Source: Streptomyces seoulensis (lineage in GTDB: Bacteria; Actinomycetota; Actinomycetes; Streptomycetales; Streptomycetaceae). From it: a stretch of 64,000 nucleotides of DNA. The DNA is taken from positions 6,361,001 to 6,425,000 of the forward strand of contig NZ_AP025667.1 in NCBI RefSeq assembly GCF_022846655.1. Direction: 5' to 3'. Made by a program: the position numbers and the translations under genes. Positions 44,946 to 53,790 of the stretch are shown piece by piece (position 1 is the first letter of the stretch; the number at the start of each line of letters is the position of its first letter). The notes beneath the pieces were generated by a model, which saw nothing but the letters and a program-made list of their open reading frames with translations, was not told the origin of the DNA and ran no database searches.

Positions 44946-45626
44946 ATGAGCAACGCTGAAGAGATACCCATCCCATGCGAGGATCCCGTCTTCATCGTCG
45001 GCACCTCCGGGCATCTGCCGCTTCGCACCATATGTGTGCTTGAACTAGCAGCTGCAGAGATCACGAAGTATCAGCATAAGTGGAACTCCCTTCTCGGTGA
45101 CCGGCTACGAATCCCTACATCACGGCCATTACCGCACCCGAGCAGACTCGTCAAGGGGGAATTTGACGTCCGCTCGCAGGCCGTCAACCCCAAGGCTGCG
45201 CGTGCGCTGGGTCATCAGTACGCCAGACAATTCACCGAGGCTCTGGCCGATTTCCCCAAGCTACTCATCGCCCACATATCCAAACGGCATTCCCGGCAGG
45301 CAGAGCAGGACGTGCTCGACTGGTTGTGCACTCGGCTCGCAGGACGATCCTCGGGATTCGCCCTTATCCATACCAGCCGCGGGATTACCTGGTACCGCAT
45401 CACTGCGGACGGTCCGGATCTTGAGCCCCTGCCCCCGGAATCACCGACCTTGAGGGCTCTCCCCTGCCGTGTGACCGAGATCGAGCTGTTCCTGACACCC
45501 ACAAAGCTCGGGGCTTACGCCGCTTATCAACATCGGTGTTACCCGAACATGAGCTGCAGGCCGACCTGGCTTCCGCCAGAGTTGCCCTGGGCAGACGAGG
45601 ACATCTCGGTAGAAATCTTCAAATAA
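44946..45626 (+). CDS. Protein of unknown function
   Basis: 226 residues from the ATG at 44946 (CAGGAGTTACGG upstream). Soluble, contains SRGITWYRI and YQHRCYPNMSC. Not recognised. Lower G+C and located 86 bases before the 794-residue gene, so the two may be one unit. Confidence 0.55.
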   Translation: MSNAEEIPIPCEDPVFIVGTSGHLPLRTICVLELAAAEITKYQHKWNSLLGDRLRIPTSRPLPHPSRLVKGEFDVRSQAVNPKAARALGHQYARQFTEALADFPKLLIAHISKRHSRQAEQDVLDWLCTRLAGRSSGFALIHTSRGITWYRITADGPDLEPLPPESPTLRALPCRVTEIELFLTPTKLGAYAAYQHRCYPNMSCRPTWLPPELPWADEDISVEIFK

Positions 45627-45712
45627 CGATAAGGGTGGCGAGTTCATGGGACTCGCCACCCTTCGTGATGACCACCGCAGGCCACTTCAGACCACATTGG
45701 AGATCTGTACCC

Positions 45713-48097
45713 ATGACCACCAGCAAACCCGCTGCTCTTTCCATCGACGTCTCCTGGGGGACGGACACGATCCGGGTAACCAACATCTCGTCCCATCTCC
45801 CTGCCGACTCGACGGACAGCCATGTCGCAGCGGTGATCGCGGCGGGCCAGGCCAATCCGAACACCTGGCTGCCGGACGCCTCGTGGGACGCCATAGCGCG
45901 TGCAACAACTCGTCCCGATGCAGTGACAGTTCAGCTTCGTCCGACGCCGGATGAGCCCTCTGGCCTCCTGATGGTCGAAAACGTCGAGGGGGCAACGCTG
46001 CGGTCGGTCGTCACCCGTGTCCTGCTGAGCGAACTGTTCCCCGGTCCCCAGCCTCGTACCGGCATGGAAGTCTCGGAGGTACCCGACCCGCAGGTGCACG
46101 GGATTACCCGTGAAGGGCGTCCCAGTGCGATCGTGCAGTACCGCTACGAGAACCTCGTCCACCTGCGGAACCACGTATGGCAGACCATCCATGCGACGCT
46201 GTCGCTCAACAGCTACGCGACCTCCATCCTCACGCGCTCCGTCACCCGCAACCTGATCACCCACCCTGTCGAGATCACCTTCGAGGACGGCACGGAGCCG
46301 ATCCACGTTCTCGTCGTCCGTGACGGGATCACCCGGCTCGCCAGCGCTTGGGCGGTACTAGCCGAGCACGATGCCGACACCGCCGCGGTGGCCACCTTGG
46401 CCACTGACGCACTGCTCGGGAGCGCATCCACGGCAGGGGCGGCGGCAGGGCCCGGTCTCGGGCAGCGGTTGACGGCCAGCCGGGCGCAGTGGCGCCAGGT
46501 ACGGCGGCAGCAGTTCGACGGCGAGATGAAGGCGGCGACGCCCGGGCTCCGGGCCGCTCAGATCGCCCAGTCCTTCGTCGTTCCAGCACAGATCGCTGTC
46601 GGAATCGAGGGCCACGACGGCCGGGTGCTGTCGCCGGAGGACATCTTCGACGACGCCATCCGCTCCGTACTGGCCTCGGTGCATGTCGAGTTCAAGCAGT
46701 GGGACGCAGCGGCCCAGAACGTCGAGGTCATCACCCGGGCCCTGAAGCGGATCATCCAGCAGGGAGACCCACGCTGGAACACAGCCGACCTCCAGGCGGT
46801 GTACGGCCTTGCCGTCGGCCGCATCCCCGTGACCGAGCTTCCGCAGGTCTTCGGAGGCGAACCGGCCCCTCCCGGGACCGCCCTGTGGCGTGCCGTCTAC
46901 CTGGTCAGCGCCCTGACCCAGCCGGACCTCCTCGAACTACTCAAGGACCAGGCCAAGGCCATCAAGGGCGGCCAGCGTATGAGTATGAAGGGATTCGGTG
47001 AGCTACTCGGACCGATCATCGACCTACCCTGGCGCGCGAAGAAGAAGCTGGTCACTAAGCAGGCGCGCAACGCATGGAACAACGGCGGTGTGCTATCAGC
47101 CGACGTCACCCAGGGCTGGACTCCGGTCCCCACCGAGGACTTCACCACGCTCATTGAACTGGCAATGAACGGCAACGACGACGCCCGCCGCACCCTAGCG
47201 GTGGCCGGCGGCGTCGCGTTGATCGCTGACAAGCTCCTGACCAGGAACGTCGGCTCATCGCTGGGGGCTAGGAAGGAGAAGGGTGGAGTCCCCTTCCGTT
47301 CGGATGTGAACAAGGTCATCGAGGGACTCTCCAAGCCGACGAACGAACTCGGCCTGTGGACCCTCGCGCTGGCCGCCAATACCTTCCGCAGCAACGACCT
47401 GCCGCAGAACTCCGTGCCCAAGCAGAGCCTCACAGGTAAGGAGTCGGTCGAATCCGACGAGCCGCCGTACATCTACTTCAAGGTCGACCTCGACGCGGAG
47501 GACCGTATCGCCGTCGACGCCGACGGCGTGCCGGTGCCGCTGTACGAGTGGGACGTCGTCGCCGCCTCGGACCCGGATCGCATGGCGAAGGTTGCGCCGC
47601 CGATGGTTGTCATCCCGCCTACGGCTCCGCCCGCGCCAAACGAGGAGACTACGCCGACCAATGAGGCGGAGTCAGCACAGAGCGGGCCCCTCGTCGACGA
47701 ATCCGGCGAGACGTCCGATGTGGCGGACTCCGGGACGCCACTGTTCCAGTACGGAACCATCGACGCAGGGGTCGGGACCGTGGTCGGAGCGTCGTTCCCC
47801 GGGCCCCGAGACGAGGACGTTCCGGTTCCGCCCAGCCAGCGCGCCGCCGCACACCGCAAGACCCTCCACCTCGGAGTGCAGGGCGCCCGAGACGCCCTCG
47901 ACCACCTGCATGCACTGGAGCCGGAAGTCGGGGACCACACTCCGATCGTCCCGGTTGACCAACTCGACCATCTACACAAACTGCTGGTCGGCATCCTGAC
48001 CGACGTGGAGAACCTGCGGCGCAGGACCGTGGGAGACCATGCACTGGAGGAGGACAATTCGGAATCCGAGGATTCCCCGGAGACGCTCCTTGACTGA
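45713..48097 (+). CDS. Large protein of unknown function (794 residues)
   Basis: Starts at the ATG 45713 after GGAG. The N-terminal half has TIRVTNISSHLP and a region around residue 190-215 reading VRDGITRLASAW, which recalls the D-G-x-x-R core of ParB/DGQHR-like domains, but this is weak. No membrane helix, a long Pro/Thr/Glu-rich linker (about 625-715), and a helical end. Foreign-looking region between two att-like scars. Could be a defence or modification protein; I do not assign a function. Confidence 0.6.
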   Translation: MTTSKPAALSIDVSWGTDTIRVTNISSHLPADSTDSHVAAVIAAGQANPNTWLPDASWDAIARATTRPDAVTVQLRPTPDEPSGLLMVENVEGATLRSVVTRVLLSELFPGPQPRTGMEVSEVPDPQVHGITREGRPSAIVQYRYENLVHLRNHVWQTIHATLSLNSYATSILTRSVTRNLITHPVEITFEDGTEPIHVLVVRDGITRLASAWAVLAEHDADTAAVATLATDALLGSASTAGAAAGPGLGQRLTASRAQWRQVRRQQFDGEMKAATPGLRAAQIAQSFVVPAQIAVGIEGHDGRVLSPEDIFDDAIRSVLASVHVEFKQWDAAAQNVEVITRALKRIIQQGDPRWNTADLQAVYGLAVGRIPVTELPQVFGGEPAPPGTALWRAVYLVSALTQPDLLELLKDQAKAIKGGQRMSMKGFGELLGPIIDLPWRAKKKLVTKQARNAWNNGGVLSADVTQGWTPVPTEDFTTLIELAMNGNDDARRTLAVAGGVALIADKLLTRNVGSSLGARKEKGGVPFRSDVNKVIEGLSKPTNELGLWTLALAANTFRSNDLPQNSVPKQSLTGKESVESDEPPYIYFKVDLDAEDRIAVDADGVPVPLYEWDVVAASDPDRMAKVAPPMVVIPPTAPPAPNEETTPTNEAESAQSGPLVDESGETSDVADSGTPLFQYGTIDAGVGTVVGASFPGPRDEDVPVPPSQRAAAHRKTLHLGVQGARDALDHLHALEPEVGDHTPIVPVDQLDHLHKLLVGILTDVENLRRRTVGDHALEEDNSESEDSPETLLD

Positions 48098-48116
48098 CCA
48101 GTGAGAGAGTTGAGAG

Positions 48117-48138
48117 CTCGAATCCCGCTGCCCCAACC
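48117..48138 (+). repeat. tRNA-3'-end-like att remnant
   Basis: CTCGAATCCCGCTGCCCCAA resembles a T-arm and acceptor end (compare TTCAAATCCCGCCACCCCGA at attR) and is followed by a terminator hairpin and an integrase remnant, the normal order of an element end. It is not part of a full tRNA. Confidence 0.5.
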
Positions 48139-48150
48139 ATGAGGCACTAG

Positions 48151-48188
48151 GTCAGGACCAGTGATGAGAGAGCAGAACTGGTCCTGAC
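48151..48188. terminator. Hairpin next to the second att-like site
   Basis: Perfect 12-bp arms GTCAGGACCAGT and ACTGGTCCTGAC with a 14-base loop; same position relative to the att-like site as the hairpins after attL and attR. Confidence 0.65.
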
Positions 48189-48235
48189 TTGCTGTAGACC
48201 CCGTTTTAGGTGCCACAAGTGGAATGCTGTGCCTA

Positions 48236-48352
48236 CTACAAATCGGCTGGAATACGTGATATCTCGCGTGCCAGCAGGAGATCACTCAGTACGCGCACTG
48301 GTGACGTGGCACCCATGGCCAAACGTGCGTCGAGTTCGACGGCGCTCCCGCC
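48236..48352 (-). pseudogene. C-terminal remnant of a second integrase
   Basis: 39 codons with stop: GGSAVELDARLAMGATSPV, then RVLSDLLLAREISRI. It matches the integrase end ALDARLAMSPASPVRVLNDL of this window closely but is not identical. Everything upstream is lost at about 48350. Shows that a different relative of the element once sat here. Confidence 0.8.
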
Positions 48353-48605
48353 CTTGAGGTCCACCTCGGCATCTACGTGACCGGCTCATCGGGCGTCCTG
48401 CACGAGTGCAACGTGCTGGTGCTGCCAGCCGAGGAAGCCGCCCTGAGCCGGGCTCAGGGCATCGCACCACGAGGCAGTCAGAACGTCCTCATCGTCGAGT
48501 GCATACTACGTCTCCAACTTCGGCATCGCCCTCGCGTGGAACTTCGAGGGACTGCGCTCCGGCATCCGCACCCAGGACGAACTCTTCGTCGCCAACACCA
48601 GATCA
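48350..48605 (+). pseudogene. Frameshifted nuclease-like fragment
   Basis: ALEVHLGIYVTGSSGVLHEC ... NVLIVEC continues in another frame as YYVSNFGIALAWNFEGLRSG. Intact relatives would read ECKYY here, a PD-(D/E)xK core; the shift removes the Lys. No start or end. It fills the junction between the integrase remnant and the next gene. Confidence 0.55.
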
Positions 48606-48615
48606 TCGATGCATC

Positions 48616-49251
48616 GTGCGGTACCTCGATGCCCGTAAGAGAGGCTTCGAGCCGGACGTGGTGCCCAACTCGCCGCAGGCAGGCTATCTACAAGCAGAGA
48701 TCAGGGTCGTCGAGGGACATCCGGACGGGCACATCGACTGGTTCGTCCACTCCGGCTCGTTCGAGGTGCTGCCGCTGCGGCCCGTGCCCGGTCCGGACGA
48801 CAGCCGGGTTAAGGCGTACCGCAAGCAGGCACGGGACGGGACGCTCCCGCCCGTCCTGTTGTGGTGGGTCAGTGGCCTGGACTGCCATCTGATCCTCGAC
48901 GGTCACGCGCGGCTCGCCGCGGCGATCGCCGAGTCCGTCGAGCCTCCGCTGCTGCAGTTGCACCGCACGGTGCCCCGCGACGACCGTGCCGCGCGCATCG
49001 ATGACGTCGTGGACTCCTACGAGCGTGAACTGGCCCGCTTCGCCGAACTCCGTACCCTCCACGGCCCCACCGTCCCGGACGGCGCCGCCACCGCCGGTCC
49101 CCAGCTCGTCCGGCGACTCCACGACCTGGACACCGCGACCCGGCTCACCTGGGCGTGGCCGTTGCCCGGCGGGGAGGAAGGGTGGCGTCGTATCGCGGAG
49201 GACGTGACCTCAGGACGGGACGTTTCTCGCGGCCGCTGGGCCCGCTACTGA
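48616..49251 (+). CDS. ParB-like-fold protein of unknown role
   Basis: 211 residues from a GTG at 48616; the gene is probably 5'-truncated because it abuts the nuclease fragment and no ribosome site is seen. Motifs EVLPLRPVPGPDD and ILDGHARLAAAIAE resemble the nucleotide-binding ParB/Srx-like fold. Ends 7 bases inside the convergent gene. Unknown function. Confidence 0.5.
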   Translation: MRYLDARKRGFEPDVVPNSPQAGYLQAEIRVVEGHPDGHIDWFVHSGSFEVLPLRPVPGPDDSRVKAYRKQARDGTLPPVLLWWVSGLDCHLILDGHARLAAAIAESVEPPLLQLHRTVPRDDRAARIDDVVDSYERELARFAELRTLHGPTVPDGAATAGPQLVRRLHDLDTATRLTWAWPLPGGEEGWRRIAEDVTSGRDVSRGRWARY

Positions 49252-50072
49252 AGTCGGGGTGGTCGTGTGCGCTCGATGCGGTCGAGGTCGCCGGTGAGCA
49301 GGTCGCGGTGGGTGATGGTGAAGTCTCCGTTGGGGAGGGTCTGACCTTCGCCGTAGTGCCTGCCTACGACGGTGTCGGGGAGGAAGGCGCGCAGGCGGTG
49401 GCGCATGTCCTCCGGGTGGTCGATCGCGGTGCCCCAGTCGGTGGGGGCCTCGTCGGTGGAGAACAGGACCCAGTGGTCCACGGGTACGACGGCGTCGAGG
49501 TCCGGCGCCTTGCCCGTGTGGGCGTCCAGGGCCGGCGCGGTCAGCCGGTCGGGGTCGAGGGGCGGGTACCAGAGCAGCAGCGGCTTGGCCCGTTGCGCGT
49601 CGGCGTTGTCGAAGCAGCACACGGCGATGGTGTGGTCGGGGAAGTGGTCGGCGTAGAAGCGCAGGAGCTCCGGGTCGAGATCGGGGCGCCTTTGCGGTGG
49701 CACCTGACCGAGCGCGGCGGGGATGGCGGTGGGGTCGTGCGCCAGGAGGACCGTGTAGACGTCGTGGTCGAAGACCTGGACGGGCTCCGGTTCCGCGCTC
49801 ATCCACTCCATGCCGTCGGCCGAGTCGGCCGCGGTCTCAACGGCGGCGACCATGTTGCGCAGGACATCCCCGCTGCGCCCTGCGGAGAGGAAGTGGCGGG
49901 GCGTGAGCTGCCGCGTGGGTACGTGCAACAGCATGGCGTTCGGGCCCTCCGCCAGGTTCACGGCGGTGTTCTCGTAGCCCAGCACGTGGACGAGGCCGTG
50001 CACCGGGTGGTGCTGCCGTCCGCAGTACACGATCGTGCCGGAGAACTCGGCCGCGCTGGTTGAGATGCACAT
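49245..50072 (-). CDS. Protein of unknown function
   Basis: 275 residues (MCISTSAAEFSGTIVYCGRQ). Contains FFSTDEAPTDW-like WVLFSTDEAPTDWG and a C-terminal TITHRDLLTGDL. Reads as a conserved soluble protein but I do not recognise the family. Seven-base overlap with the convergent gene. Confidence 0.6.
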   Translation of the reverse strand: MCISTSAAEFSGTIVYCGRQHHPVHGLVHVLGYENTAVNLAEGPNAMLLHVPTRQLTPRHFLSAGRSGDVLRNMVAAVETAADSADGMEWMSAEPEPVQVFDHDVYTVLLAHDPTAIPAALGQVPPQRRPDLDPELLRFYADHFPDHTIAVCCFDNADAQRAKPLLLWYPPLDPDRLTAPALDAHTGKAPDLDAVVPVDHWVLFSTDEAPTDWGTAIDHPEDMRHRLRAFLPDTVVGRHYGEGQTLPNGDFTITHRDLLTGDLDRIERTRPPRLQ

Positions 50073-50133
50073 GGCGGCAAGGTATCGCGGCCGTTCGGGC
50101 GGGCCGCAGGGAATCGCCCCCGGGAAGTCGATC

Positions 50134-50658
50134 TCAGTGGGCCGGGCGCAGTGGTGCGCTCGCCACCCCTGCCTGCCGGCCGCTGAGCGCGGCGTCCAGG
50201 GTCTGCTGGGCCGTGCGCATCGCCTCGGCGTACTTCGGCTCGGACATTCGCTGCCAGGCCAGGTCCGGTGCGATGTCCTCGACCCGGCTCATCACCCACC
50301 AGATGTTGCCGAACGGGTCCCGCACCCGGCCGCCGCGATCCCCCCACGCACTGTCGGCGGACTCGGTGATCACTGTCGCCCCGTGCGCGACAGCAGCGGC
50401 CATGGCGGCGTCCGCGTCCGGGACGTAGACCCGCAACAGGGTGGGCATCACCGGCCAGTCGGGCCGTCGGTCGAAGGCCAGCACGACCGTGTCGCCGACG
50501 CGGATCTCGCCGTGGCCGATGCTGCCGTCCTCCACCGGCACGCGTGCGAGTTCTTCGCCGTCGAACGCGGCGGTGATGAAGTCGAGCAGTGCGCCGGTGT
50601 CGTCGGTCACCACCCACGGTGCGACGGTGGTGTGGCCCTCGGGTGCAGTACGACTCAT
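50134..50658 (-). CDS. VOC/glyoxalase-fold protein (PhnB type)
   Basis: 174 residues. PWVVTDDTGALLDFITAAFD at the start and VRDPFGNIWWVMSRVEDI in the middle give the PhnB-like vicinal-oxygen-chelate fold. Metal ligand pattern is partial. Possible resistance or small-molecule binding protein. Confidence 0.82.
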   Translation of the reverse strand: MSRTAPEGHTTVAPWVVTDDTGALLDFITAAFDGEELARVPVEDGSIGHGEIRVGDTVVLAFDRRPDWPVMPTLLRVYVPDADAAMAAAVAHGATVITESADSAWGDRGGRVRDPFGNIWWVMSRVEDIAPDLAWQRMSEPKYAEAMRTAQQTLDAALSGRQAGVASAPLRPAH

Positions 50659-50726
50659 GGCGTCGTCCCCTCCTGTGGTTCTTCGTGGGATGACGACACT
50701 AGGGATCGACTAGGACAGTTCCGTTC

Positions 50727-51237
50727 CTAGATGGCCTCCGAAGTCGGCACGAGCCTCCGGTACGCCTCGGTCACCGCTGCGTGGAGCGCTGCGGCCGGGA
50801 GGTCGATGGGCTCGGCGAGTCGGGGGTCCACCTCGTAGTCCTCGAGGAGCATGAACACCCGGTCGAAGAGGTCCGCCAGGGGGCCTCGGAGCCGTTCGCC
50901 GGTAGCCGTTCGCTCGGGAAGTTCGACGGGTCTGCCACCAGGCGCGGGCGAAGTCCGCCGCTGACACTGTGCCGTTGGTGAAGTCCCGCAGTAGCCGCAG
51001 TTGGTGGGCTGCTGCGGTGTTCGGGGCGACATCTGCGGGGTGGGACCACGCAGTGTGGGCGGGGGCGTATTTGGCTGCCACTGCGCGGAGTTCGTGGTGG
51101 TGGGCCGCCTGCGTCGCGTCCAGTTGCTCACCGACGGGGAGCGGGGTCACCGACTTCCCCTTCAGCCAGGAAGGGGCCAGGTTTCCGTCGGGGGTGAGTA
51201 GTGCTGCGAGAGCCCGCGCTTCCCGTTCCGTGGCCAC
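50727..51237 (-). pseudogene. Frameshifted colicin-D-type immunity protein
   Basis: From a GTG at 51237: a frame reading LLRDFTNGTVSAADFARAWW switches at about 50925 to another frame with GPLADLFDRVFMLLEDYEVD and LAEPIDLPAAALHAAVTEAY. Both halves follow the colicin immunity family in order, so one gene has been split by a single-base change. Either a pseudogene or a sequence error. It follows the DUF4279-like gene by four bases and is part of the toxin locus. Confidence 0.65.
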
Positions 51238-51241
51238 AGGC

Positions 51242-51676
51242 TCAGGTGTCGAGCCAGGCCAGCGGGTCTTCCGGATCCTCACCGGATTCCGTGACCGTCG
51301 TGAACGTGACGGGGAGTCCCAGGTCGGCGAGACCGGCGAGAACCGTGGGCGAGACGAGCAGTGCGGTTCGTGGTTCGGCGACGCCTGACACATCGACCTT
51401 CACCGAATTCCCGGCCTGCTTCAGCGCGTCGAGCGCCGCCTCGCGGGAGCTGAGGAGTTCGAGGAGTTCCGCGACCTGTTCGTCGGCGCTTTTCGCATGG
51501 CGGTCGTGAACGGTGAGTGTGGCCCAGCCGGGGCCGGAATAGATTCCCACACCCTCGGACGACAAGGCGTCTTCACTGTCACCGATGTGCAACTCGGCGA
51601 GGAGGAAAGCGGAATCCACACCCGGGCCTGTGACGACCAAGGACGTGCTCAGGTTACCCCAGGGGTTAATTTTCAT
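51242..51676 (-). CDS. DUF4279-like protein, candidate immunity
   Basis: 144 residues. INPWGNLSTSLVVTGPGVD and a strand-rich middle with GWATLTVHDRHAKS are compatible with DUF4279-type immunity proteins. It follows the larger DUF4279-like gene by 10 bases; the two may be duplicates. Confidence 0.5.
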   Translation of the reverse strand: MKINPWGNLSTSLVVTGPGVDSAFLLAELHIGDSEDALSSEGVGIYSGPGWATLTVHDRHAKSADEQVAELLELLSSREAALDALKQAGNSVKVDVSGVAEPRTALLVSPTVLAGLADLGLPVTFTTVTESGEDPEDPLAWLDT

Positions 51677-51686
51677 CACCGCTCTC

Positions 51687-52100
51687 TCAGCGTTCGTTCA
51701 TGCTGGCGGCCACCCTGAGCGGGAATCCCAGCAGTGCGATTCTCTTGATCTCTTCGAACTCAAGAGAAAGAGTGGCATCATTTCCGGCGAATCCGAACAG
51801 GTTGATGGTGACCTCATACCCCCGGTCGACCAACTGCCTGAGTTCGACCCGCTTTTGTTCCGCGACGGAAAGGACCGTGTCCAACTGCTCGCGAAAGTCC
51901 CGGCTGGTGCGCTCGTCGCAGCCGATCCTCCACCGACCGTCGACATCGCCCGGATCGTCCCACTGACCAGGACCCGGATCGCGGAATGCGGTGGGCTCCA
52001 ACTCAAGGAACGGCGTGACCTCTTCGGGGCGCAGATCTCTTCCCTTGACGACGAGCGACACGTCCGTCAACACCCAGTGACGCTTTCCCGTCTCACCCAT
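51687..52100 (-). CDS. DUF4279 protein, candidate immunity to the upstream toxin
   Basis: 137 residues from the ATG at 52100, after GAGGAG; an upstream ATG at 52121 is less likely. VSLVVKGRDLRPEEVTPFLE and FRDPGPGQW then WRIGCDE are the DUF4279 motifs. Lies 22 bases after the toxin stop on the same strand, as immunity genes do. Confidence 0.7.
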   Translation of the reverse strand: MGETGKRHWVLTDVSLVVKGRDLRPEEVTPFLELEPTAFRDPGPGQWDDPGDVDGRWRIGCDERTSRDFREQLDTVLSVAEQKRVELRQLVDRGYEVTINLFGFAGNDATLSLEFEEIKRIALLGFPLRVAASMNER

Positions 52101-52122
52101 GCGCGACTCCTCGTACATCAAG

Positions 52123-53790
52123 TCATCCTAGCTTCTCACGACAGGCCGCCCAGTGGACGTTCCCCATGCCGGGCTTCAACAGCTCTCCCAGCTTCGTCCT
52201 TTCGGCGACGGTCGTGGAGTTCTCGAACACACTGAAAGTGCCACCACCCGACGCGGCGGGAGGGGCCAGCGTGTAGTTGGGGATCGTGGCGCCTTCGTGA
52301 AGGGTGTGGGAATACCCTTCCGGATACACGCCGCGTTCGACGGTCAGGCCGTTGAGGCCAGGAATTCGTTCGCCGTGTTCCACGTAGAAAGTGATCGAAG
52401 TGCCTTTGGGGACCACGATCTCACCGGCCCCCGATTCGATGAAACCGTGACCCGCGAGGACCGTCTCCCCATCCGGGCGGCCACCGGCGAGCACACGGTC
52501 CGCGTAATAACGACCGTCGGTGCTCGGCCATTTCTCGTTGATTATCTGCGGCTTGGTCTCGCGTAGCGCGTTCATGACGTCCGCGTGTTCCGGCATGGGG
52601 TCGCCGAGTCCTCTGGCGGCCTCACGCTCGATGCCCTGCCGCACGCCGCGTTGCGCCGCTCCCTCAAGACCTTCCCGTGCCGCCATGCGTAGCCCGCCTC
52701 GCGCCAGCCCCGCCCCCTTGGTGCCGATCAGTTCCGGGATCAGTCGTCCCACGAACTCCGACGGGTCCTTCTTCAGGCCGTCGATGGCCGCCTGGACCGT
52801 GCGCTCGGGGTGGGTCCCCGCGGAGACCAGACCGGATAGCGTCATGCTGACGTTCTGGAGGTAGGCCGCCGGGTGGGTCAGGTTGTACGGGTCGGTCGGG
52901 TTCAGGCCGCGGGCGAAGTTGACCAGGCCGGCCGTGCCCTTCAGGGCGCCGCCGACGACGTGGGTCAGCTCGGTGTTGGCGGCCTGGAAGCCGTCGGTGA
53001 AGTCGTTGCCGAGGCGTTCCAGCGGCGGGGGTTCGGCCGGGGCGTGCGCGAGGGCCGCCTTGACCTTGCCCTGGGCCTCCGCGGCGGCGGTGTTGCGCTG
53101 CTTGCGGGCCTCGGCCAGCTTGGCCACCGCCGCCTTGATGTCGGACTTGCCCGCCCCTGTGTCCTGCACCGGCTTCACACCGGGGTCGTCGCCCGCGCGG
53201 GCCTTGGCGTTGTAGGCGTCGGCCTTCTTCTGGTAGTCGTCGGCCGCGTCCTCGAACGCCTTCGTGCCCTTCTTGTACAGCTCGACGGCCTCCGCCGCCT
53301 GCTTCTGCGCCCAGGTGACCGTGTCGGCGTACCGCTCCAGCGCGCCCGCCGCCGAACCGCACGCCTCCGCCGCGTGGGCCCACTTGGTGGGGTGGACGCC
53401 GAACTTCTCCCGGAAGGCGTCGCCGCCCTCGCCCTTCCAGCCCGCCGAGTCGATCTTCTTCAGGCCCGAGCCGACCTTGTCGAACGCCCCGTGGAAGTCC
53501 TTCAGATGCTTCGCGCTCTCCCGGATCTTCTCCGGCTTGCCGTGCACGAGTTCATCCGCCTGCTCGGTGTCGCCGAGCTGCTGCTCCCCCGGGGTCGCGC
53601 CCAGGTCGGAAGCGACGTCGTCGCCCCAGTCCTCCACACCGTCGGCCCAGTCGTGCAGGCCGACGCGGTCCATCGCGCCGCCCAGCTTGTCCGTGCCGGA
53701 GTCGACCAGCTCGCCGACCTTCTTCTTACCCTTGTCGAACAGGTCCTCCGCGCCGCCCAGCAGCGAGTTGGTGACGTCCCCCAGCCCCAT
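52123..53790 (-). CDS. Polymorphic toxin: T7SS-type N-terminus, Stv-like C-terminus
   Basis: 555 residues. The N-terminal ~230 residues are helical with a WXG-like motif (GWKGEGGDAF, about 115-125), the usual entry for type VII secretion. A helical middle is followed by a C-terminal domain (about 415-555) with VLAGHGFIESG and, 120 residues on, HWAACREK, the His/Cys pair seen in Stv/caspase-like toxin domains. Start overlaps the preceding stop (TGATG). Immunity genes follow. Confidence 0.72.
   Translation of the reverse strand: MGLGDVTNSLLGGAEDLFDKGKKKVGELVDSGTDKLGGAMDRVGLHDWADGVEDWGDDVASDLGATPGEQQLGDTEQADELVHGKPEKIRESAKHLKDFHGAFDKVGSGLKKIDSAGWKGEGGDAFREKFGVHPTKWAHAAEACGSAAGALERYADTVTWAQKQAAEAVELYKKGTKAFEDAADDYQKKADAYNAKARAGDDPGVKPVQDTGAGKSDIKAAVAKLAEARKQRNTAAAEAQGKVKAALAHAPAEPPPLERLGNDFTDGFQAANTELTHVVGGALKGTAGLVNFARGLNPTDPYNLTHPAAYLQNVSMTLSGLVSAGTHPERTVQAAIDGLKKDPSEFVGRLIPELIGTKGAGLARGGLRMAAREGLEGAAQRGVRQGIEREAARGLGDPMPEHADVMNALRETKPQIINEKWPSTDGRYYADRVLAGGRPDGETVLAGHGFIESGAGEIVVPKGTSITFYVEHGERIPGLNGLTVERGVYPEGYSHTLHEGATIPNYTLAPPAASGGGTFSVFENSTTVAERTKLGELLKPGMGNVHWAACREKLG

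Noticed and set aside
48117..48138. A second tRNA gene
   Set aside because: Only a T-arm/acceptor-like 3' end is present; no anticodon arm or D-arm precedes it.
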